Positions 46,507 to 53,993 of a DNA stretch of 64,000 nt are shown here, piece by piece. The DNA is from Streptantibioticus cattleyicolor NRRL 8057 = DSM 46488 (GTDB lineage Bacteria > Actinomycetota > Actinomycetes > Streptomycetales > Streptomycetaceae): positions 5,345,228 through 5,409,227 of the forward strand of contig NC_017586.1 in NCBI RefSeq assembly GCF_000240165.1, read 5' to 3'. The notes beneath the pieces are model-generated. The model saw nothing but the letters and a program-made list of their open reading frames with translations, searched no databases and was not told the origin of the DNA. A program made the position numbers and the translations under genes. Numbering within the stretch: position 1 is the first letter of the stretch; every line of letters starts with the position of its first letter.

Positions 46507-47275
46507 ATGGGCCGGTCGGTGCACGGGCAGGTCGATCGCCCGCAGTCCGGAAGGCGCCCGGTCTACGTGGTGACCAAGGACGGGGCGGTACGCGCCATCG
46601 GCCGCGCCGACGCCAGGGTCCGCTGGACCGTCCGCACCCCCGTCGGCGTCCACACCGACCCCGGCCCGGTCGGCGCCACGGCCCCGGGACGCCTGGTGGT
46701 CAGCACCCGGAAGGGCGCCGTCGCCGCGTTCGACACCGCCGACGGACGGACCGTGTGGACGCTGCCGCACCAGTCCGACAGCCTCGTCCGCCCCACCGTC
46801 GACGGCGGCACGGTGTACGTCAGCGGCACCTCGCTCACCGTCCGCCGGGCCGCTGACGGCAAGGAGCTGTGGACGGCCCACGGCGAGGACGCGGCCTACC
46901 ACCAGCCGGTGAGCTGCGGCCCGCCGACCGTCCTCGCCGCCTTCGGCGCGTGGCCGTGGAAGCTGAAGGCCGCCACCGGGCAGGAACTCTGGGCCTCCCA
47001 CGCCCCCGGCGGCGCCGTGGGCGCTGGACGACGCCGTCAAGAGCGCGACCGACCTCGACACCGCCGACGCCGCCGACGGCCTGCCGATCTGGACCTACCG
47101 CCTCCCCGAGGGCGACCGCCACTGGCTGACCGGCGACGGCAACCGGGTGTTCGTGATGTGCGACGACCGGCTGCCGGCGCTGCCGGTGTTCTGGTGCCGC
47201 GCCGGTCAGGGTCCGCCCGGTGAGGAGCGGCGTCCGGCGCGGTGCCTGGCAAGGCGCCGGACGCGTACGAGGTGA
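46507..47275 (+). pseudogene. PQQ-type beta-propeller repeat fragment, frameshifted
   Basis: WD/PQQ-like repeats are readable: VYVVTKDGAVRAIGRADARV, FDTADGRTVWTLPHQSDS, RRAADGKELWTAHGED and LKAATGQELWASHAPGG. A frameshift near 47022 moves the remaining repeat (LPIWTYRLPEGDRHWLTGDG) to another frame. No start signal or N-terminal domain is present. Intact relatives are often extracellular parts of protein kinases or lipoproteins. Confidence 0.7.
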
Positions 47276-47353
47276 CGCACGGGCGCGCCGGTGATTGGCT
47301 GGAGGGGCGGGCCCGCGGTCCGTTCCGACCGTCGTCGTGAGAGGCAGGAAGTG

Positions 47354-48139
47354 ATGGAGCCGATCCCCTCCGGCCACCCGGGCATGATCGTGCCGGTCGG
47401 GCACGTCGAGCCGGTGCCCCGCCGGATCCGCGGCTTCGTGGCCGGCCGGCCGGTGTTCGACACCGTGCGGGCGCGGTACGTGTGGCTGTGGCCCGGCTAT
47501 CCGCAGTACTGCGTGCCGTACGAGGACGTCGCCGACGGGGCCCTCGCCGACGAGGGGCGCGACGACAACCTGGAGGTCGGGCAGGGCCGCCGCCACACGC
47601 TCCGGCTGGGCGCGCTGTCCCGCCCCGGCGCGGCCTGGCGGTGGGGCGACGACGCGCCGTCCGGCGTCACCGGTCACGTCACCTTCCGCTGGGAGGCCGT
47701 GGACGCGTGGTTCGAGGAGGACGAGGAGGTCTTCGTCCACCCCAGGAGCCCGTACACCCGGGTCGACGCGCTGCGGTCGGGGCGCCCGGTCCGCGTGACG
47801 CTCGACGGGGTGGTGCTCGCCGACGCGCCGTCGTCGGTGATGGTCTTCGAGACCGGCCTGCCGACCCGCTACTACCTCGACCGGGTCCACCTCGACTGGA
47901 CCCGCCTGCACCCCACCGCGACCGTCACCAACTGCCCGTACAAGGGACGCACCACCGGCTACTGGTCGGTCACCACCGACCGGGGCACCTACCCCGACCT
48001 CGCCTGGTCCTACGACTTCCCCACCCGGCAGCTGTCCCCCGTCGCCGGACTGGTCGCCTTCTACAACGAACACGTCGACATCGACCTCGACGGCCACCGG
48101 GTCCCGCGTCCGGAGCCGGTCAGGCGTCCTCCAGGGTGA
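47354..48139 (+). CDS. DUF427 protein with two copies of the domain
   Basis: A 261-residue protein with two DUF427-like domains of about 90-110 residues. The first contains VFDTVRARYVWLWPGYPQYC and VPYEDV. The second contains RVTLDGVVLADAPSSVMVFE, TRYYLDRVHLDW and TNCPYKGRTTGYWSV, ending with FYNEHVDIDLDG. The family is a small beta-barrel of unknown role. AGGAAG lies just upstream of ATG 47354; GTG 47351 is also possible. The 3' end overlaps the next, convergent gene by 20 bp. Confidence 0.85.
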   Translation: MEPIPSGHPGMIVPVGHVEPVPRRIRGFVAGRPVFDTVRARYVWLWPGYPQYCVPYEDVADGALADEGRDDNLEVGQGRRHTLRLGALSRPGAAWRWGDDAPSGVTGHVTFRWEAVDAWFEEDEEVFVHPRSPYTRVDALRSGRPVRVTLDGVVLADAPSSVMVFETGLPTRYYLDRVHLDWTRLHPTATVTNCPYKGRTTGYWSVTTDRGTYPDLAWSYDFPTRQLSPVAGLVAFYNEHVDIDLDGHRVPRPEPVRRPPG

Positions 48140-49295
48140 GCGAGGCGGCCAGCGCGTCGGCGACGGGGGAGTGGTAGACCGCGGCGAGTTCGCGCAGCCG
48201 CCGCACCTCGGTGGGGAAGTCGAAGTCCAGCTCGGGGGAGGGCGGTTGGGCGGCGGCGGCCGGGGCGGTGACGGGCGCGGCCCCCGTCAGCTTGGCGGCA
48301 CGGGCGGTCCGCAGCCACAACGCCTCGGCCAGCGCCGCGCGTTGTGCGGCGGGCAGGTCGGCGCGCTCGGCGGCCCGGCGGGCACGGTCGCGTACCTCCT
48401 GACCGCCGTAGGCGGCCAGGACCAGGGCGGCGTCGCGGATCTCGATGACCCGCCGGTGCAGCCGGATCCGCGGGCCGCGGCTGACCGGGGCGTCCAGCAC
48501 GACGTCGGGGACGGCCTCGGTCAGCGAGGACCACAGCGGACGCAGCCGGCGCAGCGACCGCCGGTCGCGCAGCGAACGCAGCAGCACGCCCACCGCGGGG
48601 ATCGAGTTGCCGACGATGATCAGGGTGATGGCGCTGTACTCGACGACGTCCGCGACGGCGTTGGCGGTCACGTCGTCCAACGGGAAGGCCAGCCGGGTCA
48701 GATGGACCGCCAGGTGCGCCGAGCGGAAGAGGCTGTAGAGCGCGCCCAGTGCCGTACCGGTGCCCAGCACCCGCAGCCCGACCCGCAGCGACCCCGCGCC
48801 GGCGTGGCGGCCGTAGCTCCAGAACAGCCAGGTCGCCACCGACATCGCCACGCCCAGGTAGCCCAGGAAGACCAGGCAGTATCCGGTGCCGGGCAGCGAA
48901 CCGATGCTCGCGTCGAAGAAGTTGTCCGCCTCGGTGGCCCGGGGCGTGGCGGCGAACAGCACCGTCATCCCGGCCATGGCGACCGCGGCGAACGCCAGCA
49001 GCGGCGGTCGGCTGCGGCGCACCGCGGCGGGCCGGGCGATGGAGATGACGAAGTCCAAGATGGCCGCCGAACCGGCGATCCCCAGCAGGTTCTTGCCCAG
49101 CGTGGCCAGGTTGTGCACGCCGGTGTCGAGGTCGGTGACGCGCTGGATCTCCGGCACGCCGAGGGTGGAGGCGGCGGAGATGCAGGCGAACGCGACCCAC
49201 AGCGCGCGCTGCCGCGCCACCCGCACCGCCGACGGCAGCCGCCAGAAGGTGACCGCCCACAGCATCACCAGGACGACGATCTTGGCCGTGCTCAT
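48120..49295 (-). CDS. MAB_1171c-family (DUF6545) polytopic membrane protein
   Basis: A 391-residue membrane protein. About seven helices occupy residues 1-235 (such as KIVVLVMLWAVTFWRLPSAV and LGYLGVAMSVATWLFWSYG), followed by a cytoplasmic C-terminal domain of about 150 residues (LRPLWSSLTEAVPDVVLDAP, RIRLHRRVIEIRDAALVLA). This layout matches the 'MAB_1171c family putative transporter' group; the family's activity is not established to my knowledge. The ATG overlaps the stop of the ImmA/IrrE protease gene (ATGA), so the two are coupled. Confidence 0.8.
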   Translation of the reverse strand: MSTAKIVVLVMLWAVTFWRLPSAVRVARQRALWVAFACISAASTLGVPEIQRVTDLDTGVHNLATLGKNLLGIAGSAAILDFVISIARPAAVRRSRPPLLAFAAVAMAGMTVLFAATPRATEADNFFDASIGSLPGTGYCLVFLGYLGVAMSVATWLFWSYGRHAGAGSLRVGLRVLGTGTALGALYSLFRSAHLAVHLTRLAFPLDDVTANAVADVVEYSAITLIIVGNSIPAVGVLLRSLRDRRSLRRLRPLWSSLTEAVPDVVLDAPVSRGPRIRLHRRVIEIRDAALVLAAYGGQEVRDRARRAAERADLPAAQRAALAEALWLRTARAAKLTGAAPVTAPAAAAQPPSPELDFDFPTEVRRLRELAAVYHSPVADALAASLTLEDA

Positions 49296-49978
49296 CGGCG
49301 GCGCACCGGATGCCCGAAGGCGTCGTTGAGGCGGGCCAGGACGTCACGCGCCTGCCCGGACGCCGAACGGGCCTCGTTGCGGCTGGCCTTCTCCAGGATC
49401 AAGGTGGCCAGCGTCTCCGCCTCCCGCTCCTGGCGGCTGGCGAACTTGGTGCGCCCGAGCAGGGCGGCGATGCGGGTGGCCGACAGGCCGATCTCCTCGT
49501 CGACCGGTTTGGCTGCGGCGGCGGTGGCGCGGACCCGGGCGGCCTCGGCGCGCAGGATGTCGGCGACCGGCAGGTCGGGCCGGTCGGCACCGGCGACGGA
49601 CTTGTGGGTGCGGCCCAGGATGCGCTGGAAGTGCCGTTCGGCGGCGGCGACCTCCTCCTCGGTGGCGTCCTCGGCGACGTCGAGTTCGGGGGCCACATGG
49701 CCCAGCAGCATGTGGGAGATCTCGTGCAGCACGATGTGGACCTTGAGGATGTCGGCCGCCCCGGCCTCGTAGAAGACCAGGTCGGCGACGTCCAGGCCGA
49801 TCCAGATGCCGCACGGGAGATCGGGGTCGGGCGGGCCGTCGAGCGGCAGCAGGAGGAGCGGGCGGCCCCGCTGTTCGGCGATGTTCCGGCAGAACGCGTC
49901 GAGCTCGAACGGCTGCGGGATGGCCAGTTGGCCGGCGACGGCCGCGCACTGGCTCTGCGGGCGCCTCCACCGCCTCAT
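49292..49978 (-). CDS. ImmA/IrrE-family zinc metalloprotease
   Basis: A 228-residue protein. The zinc motif HEISH at residues 85-89, inside HIVLHEISHMLLGH, is the HExxH site of ImmA/IrrE proteases, which cut XRE-type repressors in phage or stress switches. A helical C-terminal region includes ATRIAALLGRTKFASRQERE. GTGAGG precedes the ATG. It sits between an XRE regulator gene upstream (188-bp gap) and a membrane protein gene downstream (4-bp overlap). The XRE protein is the expected substrate. Confidence 0.85.
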   Translation of the reverse strand: MRRWRRPQSQCAAVAGQLAIPQPFELDAFCRNIAEQRGRPLLLLPLDGPPDPDLPCGIWIGLDVADLVFYEAGAADILKVHIVLHEISHMLLGHVAPELDVAEDATEEEVAAAERHFQRILGRTHKSVAGADRPDLPVADILRAEAARVRATAAAAKPVDEEIGLSATRIAALLGRTKFASRQEREAETLATLILEKASRNEARSASGQARDVLARLNDAFGHPVRRR

Positions 49979-50166
49979 GGACTACCTCACCGCATTTCAG
50001 GCACCGTCCGGGAAGACGGGACCAGGGCTTGGTTCGTCAGGGGAACGGTGCAACCGCTTTTCGCCTCGCGGCAGCAGCATATGCAACGCGGCCCGGGCAC
50101 GCCCCGGCCGGGCCCGTCGTGGACCCGTGGGCGGCCTCCGTCCGCACGGCCGGTGTGACCTTCGCC

Positions 50167-50682
50167 TCAGCTTCTGCGGCGTCTGGCGCGTCCGGGGCGG
50201 CCCGGGTCGACGTCGGGCAGGCCCTCGGCGGTGCGGAACCCTTCCACGATCCCCTTGATGCCGCGCAGCGACTTGGCGGACAGGCCGCTGAGGCGGAACG
50301 CCACCGCGCGGACGTCCTTGTCCTCCAGGACGTCGGCGAGTTCGTCGCCGGCCGAGGCCCGGTCGACGTCGTCCTTGATCTCCCGGATGCGGGACTCGAC
50401 GGTGTCGAAGACGGCCTCGTCGAAGAAGATGGAGACCGGCACGCCGAAGAAGTTGGCCAGGGCGCGCAGCGAGTCCACCCCGGGGTTGGTGACCTTGCCG
50501 GTGCGGATGGCCTGGATCGTGCCGTGCGAGACGGTGGGGTCCCCCTCCCCGGCGCGCTCCTTGATCAGCTCCGCGATCTCCGCGTAGCTGTAGGAGTCCC
50601 GCCCCTTGGGATGGATCTCGCGCATCAGGTAGTCGAGTACCTGGGCGATCGTACGTTGACCGGTCGGGGGTTTCTCACCCAT
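50167..50682 (-). CDS. XRE-family regulator of the metalloprotease module
   Basis: About 171 residues. The N-terminal helix-turn-helix is extended: YAEIAELIKERAGEGDPTVS then HGTIQAIRTGKVTNPGVDSL and LANFFGVPVSIFFDE. This resembles EspR-like mycobacterial regulators and the repressors cut by ImmA-type proteases. The C-terminal half is helical (LSGLSAKSLRGIKGIVEGFR) and ends in a basic tail. ATG 50682 is used; GTG 50694 is close to a GAGGAG site (2-nt spacer), so the start is uncertain. It is first in an apparent three-gene unit. Confidence 0.82.
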   Translation of the reverse strand: MGEKPPTGQRTIAQVLDYLMREIHPKGRDSYSYAEIAELIKERAGEGDPTVSHGTIQAIRTGKVTNPGVDSLRALANFFGVPVSIFFDEAVFDTVESRIREIKDDVDRASAGDELADVLEDKDVRAVAFRLSGLSAKSLRGIKGIVEGFRTAEGLPDVDPGRPGRARRRRS

Positions 50683-51025
50683 CGCCGTGATCACTACTCC
50701 TCGCCCTGTGGGTTGCCGTCGTCGAGTGCCGGAGCGCTGTCATTATCCACTTTGCTAGATGAAGAGTGCTACCGGGGCAAGATCCCCTCTATCACGCTTG
50801 ACGGGTTCCGCACCGTCGCGCCCTCCATCGTGCTCTCTAGAAGATTAGACGTATCGCAGTTGCGCACCACCGGGGGGCATCTGGTCTACTAGATGCGCGG
50901 GGGACGTCGGCGCACGGCCACGGGGGTGTCGTGCGCCGACGTGCAGAGCTGGACCGGGGGAACGGGCGGCGGACGCCTCGTCGGCGTCGCGGAAGACGGC
51001 GGCCCGGAAGAAGCCGGAAAAGGAA

Positions 51026-51059
51026 CGGACCCCGCTGACGGGGGAAGCAGCGGGGTCCG
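51026..51059. terminator. Strong hairpin, probable terminator
   Basis: Perfect 11-bp stem CGGACCCCGCT/AGCGGGGTCCG with a 12-nt loop, in the intergenic region downstream of DUF5997. Confidence 0.55.
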
Positions 51060-51086
51060 CAACCAGTATGGCATATGCCGAAAAGA

Positions 51087-51126
51087 CGTCGCGCGCCGCG
51101 CGGGACGTACCCCGCGGCGCGCGACG
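51087..51126 (-). terminator. Hairpin terminator of the DUF5997 gene
   Basis: Perfect 14-bp stem CGTCGCGCGCCGCG/CGCGGCGCGCGACG with a 12-nt loop, 40 bp downstream of the DUF5997 stop on the minus strand. A run of A on the plus strand (51081-51084) gives the minus-strand transcript a short U run. Confidence 0.65.
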
Positions 51127-51165
51127 CCGACGACAGATCCGGGGCGCACCCCGGACGGGTAAGGG

Positions 51166-51558
51166 CTAGGCGCTCTCGCGCTGCTCCTCGGCCTTCTTCT
51201 CCTTCAGCCGCGCGGCTTCCTTGCGCACCTCGGCCTGGGTGGCCCGCTCACGCCGCAGCCACTCGGGGTCCTCGTCCTTGAGGGCGTCGATCTGCTCGGT
51301 GGTGAGCGGCTCGGTGACGCCGCCACGGGCGAGGCCGGAGATGGAGACGCCGAGCTTGGCGGCGACCACGGGGCGCGGGTGCGGCCCGTTGCGGCGCAGC
51401 TCCCGCAGCCACTGGGGCGGATCGGCCTGCAGGGCGTTGAGCTCGTCGCGCGAGACGAGGCCCTCCCGGAACTCGGCGGGGGTGGCCTCCAGGTACACAC
51501 CCAGCTTCTTCGCCGCGGTGGCGGGCTTCATGGTCTGGGTGCTCTTGTGCGACGTCAT
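51166..51558 (-). CDS. DUF5997 family protein
   Basis: A 130-residue soluble protein. Conserved-looking parts are TMKPATAAKKLGVYLEATPA, LNALQADPPQWLRELRRNGP and PVVAAKLGVSISGLARGGVT, and the C-terminus is a highly charged helix (RKEAARLKEKKAEEQRES). The middle looks like a helix-turn-helix-type repeat used twice, so DNA binding is possible but unproven. It is divergent from a LysR-effector-domain protein, a pairing that appears conserved in Streptomyces. Its promoter looks leaderless (TATCCT 7 nt before the ATG). Confidence 0.8.
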   Translation of the reverse strand: MTSHKSTQTMKPATAAKKLGVYLEATPAEFREGLVSRDELNALQADPPQWLRELRRNGPHPRPVVAAKLGVSISGLARGGVTEPLTTEQIDALKDEDPEWLRRERATQAEVRKEAARLKEKKAEEQRESA

Positions 51559-51644
51559 GGAGTCAAGGATATTCGAGCGCGCGGGGTGGCCCGACCGGCT
51601 CCGGCCGGGCCGTGCGGCGCGGGACCCCGGGATATCCTGGCCCG
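51559..51644. promoter_or_regulatory. Mirror-image leaderless promoters
   Basis: TATCCT lies on the minus strand at 51571-51566, 7 nt before the DUF5997 ATG, and on the plus strand at 51633-51638, 6 nt before the GTG of the LysR-effector gene. Neither start has a ribosome site. The same -10 at leaderless spacing on both sides suggests shared control. Confidence 0.6.
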
Positions 51645-52400
51645 GTGACAGGCTCCGACGCACCCTCCTCCTTCCGGCTCGCCTACGTTCCGGGCGTGAC
51701 CCCCGCGAAGTGGGTGCGGATCTGGGACGAACGGTTCCCCGGCGTCCCGCTGGAGCTGACCCAGGTCTCCGCCCAGGACGCGCCCGGCGTGCTGCGGCGC
51801 GGGGAGGCCGACGCCGGGCTGCTGCGGCTGCCGGTCGACGGCACCGACCTCAGCGCCATCCCGCTGTACACCGAGACCACGGTGGTGGTGGTCCCCAAGG
51901 ACCACGTGGTGGCCGCCGTGGACGAGGTCACCGCCGACGACCTCGCCGACGAGATCGTCCTCCACCCGCTCGACGACACCCTCACCTGGGAACACCGCCC
52001 CGGCCGCCCCGCGATCGACCGCCCCGCCACCACGGCCGACGCCGTCGAGCTGGTCGCCGCCGGGGTGGGCGTCCTCGTCGTCCCGCAGTCCCTCGCCCGG
52101 CTCCACCACCGCCGTGACCTCACCTACCGGACGGTCACCGACGCGCCGCAGTCGCGCGTCGCCCTCTCCTGGCCGGAGGCGGCCACCACCGACCTGGTGG
52201 ACGACTTCATCGGCGTCGTCCGCGGCCGGACCGTCAACAGCACCCGGGGCCGCCGGGCCGCCGCCGGACAGCAGGAGCAGAAGAAGACACCGCCGAAGGC
52301 ACAGCGCAAGACGCCGCGCCCGGCCCGGCCCACCGCGGGCGGCACCGCCGGACGCGGCGCCAGGACCCCCCGGCGCGGCAAGCCCCGCCGCCGTTCCTGA
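51645..52400 (+). CDS. LysR-type substrate-binding domain protein lacking the DNA-binding domain
   Basis: A 251-residue protein starting directly with a LysR effector domain: FRLAYVPGVTPAKWVRIWDE, then GEADAGLLRLPVDG and ETTVVVVPKDHVVAAVDEV, and AVELVAAGVGVLVVPQSLAR. The usual N-terminal winged helix is absent and there is no room for it upstream. The C-terminus is a strongly basic Lys/Arg/Pro-rich tail of about 60 residues, which may bind nucleic acid. It is divergent from DUF5997, a likely functional partner. Confidence 0.83.
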   Translation: MTGSDAPSSFRLAYVPGVTPAKWVRIWDERFPGVPLELTQVSAQDAPGVLRRGEADAGLLRLPVDGTDLSAIPLYTETTVVVVPKDHVVAAVDEVTADDLADEIVLHPLDDTLTWEHRPGRPAIDRPATTADAVELVAAGVGVLVVPQSLARLHHRRDLTYRTVTDAPQSRVALSWPEAATTDLVDDFIGVVRGRTVNSTRGRRAAAGQQEQKKTPPKAQRKTPRPARPTAGGTAGRGARTPRRGKPRRRS

Positions 52401-52474
52401 CCCCGGCGGCCCCGGCCTGCCGGGAGGCGGAAAATACCCGGACCCGGGCGGTGCCGCGGTGGCATGCTGGCGGC

Positions 52475-53208
52475 GTGAACGGACCGGAGATCCGCGTGAG
52501 TTTCGCCTCCGAGCTGGGGGTCTTCGTCGCGCGGGAACGGCGCCGGGGGCCGGCCCGCCGCGTCACCGACGGCACCTCCAGCCTCGGCCACCTGGTGGAG
52601 TCGCTGGGCGTGCCGCTCACCGAGGTCGGCCGGCTGCTGGTGGACGGCCGCGAGGCGGACGCCGCCCACGTGCCGGCCGCCGGTGAGTTCGTGCGGGTCG
52701 GTGCGGTGACCCGGCCGCAGACGGTGCCGGGGGCGCCGCTGCGTTTCCTGCTCGACGTCCATCTGGGCACGCTGGCCCGCCGGTTGCGGCTGCTCGGGGT
52801 GGACGCCGCCTACGAGAGCGCCGACATCGGCGACCCGGCGCCGGCCGCCCGGTCCGCGGCGGAGCGCCGGGTGCTGCTCTCCCGCGACCGCGGCCTGCTC
52901 AAGCGCCGTGAACGTGGGCCGGCGCCTACGTCTACAGCAGCCGGCCCGACGAGCAACTGCGCGACGTGCTGGGCCGGTTCGCCCCCACGCTCGCCCCGTG
53001 GACCCGGTGCACCGCGTGCAACGGGTCGCTGGTGGCGGCGGACAAGGACGCGGTACGCGACCGGCTGGCGCACGGCACCCGCCGCACCTACGACGTCTTC
53101 GCCGCCTGCCCGGCCTGCGACCGGGTCTACTGGCGCGGCGCCCACCACGCGCGGCTCCAGGCGATGGTCGCCGCCGCGCCGGCCGAGTTCGGGACCCCGG
53201 TCGGCTGA
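52475..53208 (+). pseudogene. Mut7-C RNase domain protein, frameshifted
   Basis: The N-terminal part encodes a ubiquitin-like domain (EIRVSFASELGVFVARERRR to AGEFVRVGAV) and the start of the Mut7-C (PIN-like) domain: RFLLDVHLGTLARRLRLLGV, then RVLLSRDRGLLKRRE. Near 52914 the frame shifts. The continuation AGAYVYSSRPDEQLRDVL with two zinc-type pairs (CTACNGSL, CPACDRVYW) is in another frame and ends at 53208. Restoring one base would give a normal protein of about 245 residues. It may be a real mutation or a sequencing error. Confidence 0.75.
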
Positions 53209-53229
53209 GGGCGGGCGGACCGCGGTGGT

Positions 53230-53898
53230 TCACCGGTGCCCGGCCAGCTCCTGGAGTTCGCGGTAGCCGTGTTCGTCGTGGCGTACCCGCACCAGCGCGT
53301 CGACCAGGCGCACGTACTCGCGGTCGTCGGCGGCGAGACGGCGCAGCGCACCGGCGTCCTCGCCGAGGCCGAGCCGGTGCGCCGCGTCCAGCGCCTTCTT
53401 GTCGGCGAACGGCAGCAGTTCGTCCCAGAGCACCTGGACCTCGCGGCAGAAGGCGTCGACGACCCCGTCGTCCACGTCGGCGAAGTGGCGGAGCAGTTCG
53501 CGTTCGCGGACCGGGTCGTGTCCGGCGTCCTCGCGCAGGCCGCCGAGGTCGCCGCCGTGGTCTTGCTGGAGGTGGAGGGCGGCGTCGGTGACCGCGGTGG
53601 CGATGCCGGCCGCGTCGCCCTCGGGGTAGCCGGCGTCGCGCAGCGCGTGGTCGATCCGGTCGCGGCCGGCTTCCAGCACCCCGCCCGCGGTGGACCACCG
53701 GTGACCGCGCAACTCCTCGAAGGTGCGCACGGCCGTGCCCGGCGCGACCCGGGCGTTCACCAGCGCCGCCAGCTCCAGCATCTGGTAGAGGGCGTGCGGC
53801 TGCTCGCGCAGGTGGATCTCGGCCTCCTCGGCGAAGCTGCGTTCCCCGTAACGCTCCAGCAGCGCCCGGGTCACCTGCTCACGGTCGGTCGCGGTCAT
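53230..53898 (-). CDS. Conserved hypothetical protein
   Basis: A 222-residue, mostly helical, acidic protein starting MTATDREQVTRALLERYGER. Segments such as PHALYQMLELAALVNARVAP and FEELRGHRWSTAGGVLEAGR recall helix-hairpin-helix endonuclease III-like scaffolds, but I see no catalytic or iron-sulfur residues. No signal peptide or membrane helix. It is convergent with the Mut7-C gene. Function not recognised. Confidence 0.72.
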   Translation of the reverse strand: MTATDREQVTRALLERYGERSFAEEAEIHLREQPHALYQMLELAALVNARVAPGTAVRTFEELRGHRWSTAGGVLEAGRDRIDHALRDAGYPEGDAAGIATAVTDAALHLQQDHGGDLGGLREDAGHDPVRERELLRHFADVDDGVVDAFCREVQVLWDELLPFADKKALDAAHRLGLGEDAGALRRLAADDREYVRLVDALVRVRHDEHGYRELQELAGHR

Positions 53899-53993
53899 CG
53901 CCGGCCACCTCCGTCCCGTCCGCCGTCGTGCCGGTTCGGTGGGCCGGGTGCCCGCTTACGGACCCGGCCACACCTGCCGTGGCGGTGCCGGGG

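Larger units (their letters stand above)
50695..51165. other. 471-bp regulatory region with CTAGA repeats and two hairpins
   Basis: The left part (50700-50900) is relatively AT-rich. It has a possible -10 (GATAAT, minus strand, 50742-50747) for the XRE gene and three copies of CTAGAWG (50755-50761, 50837-50843, 50889-50895). The last lies inside an inverted repeat GCATCT-N8-AGATGC (50877-50896). The right part carries two strong hairpins. A frame at 50893-51162 starts directly at the last repeat but shows no recognisable protein and is crossed by both hairpins. Confidence 0.55.

Noticed and set aside
46507-47223. Intact PQQ-repeat protein of 238 residues
   Set aside because: The repeat pattern moves to another frame near 47022 and no N-terminal export signal is present, so it was called a pseudogene.
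50893-51162. 89-residue plus-strand ORF
   Set aside because: It has no ribosome site or recognisable family, and two strong hairpins cross it; described as part of the intergenic region.
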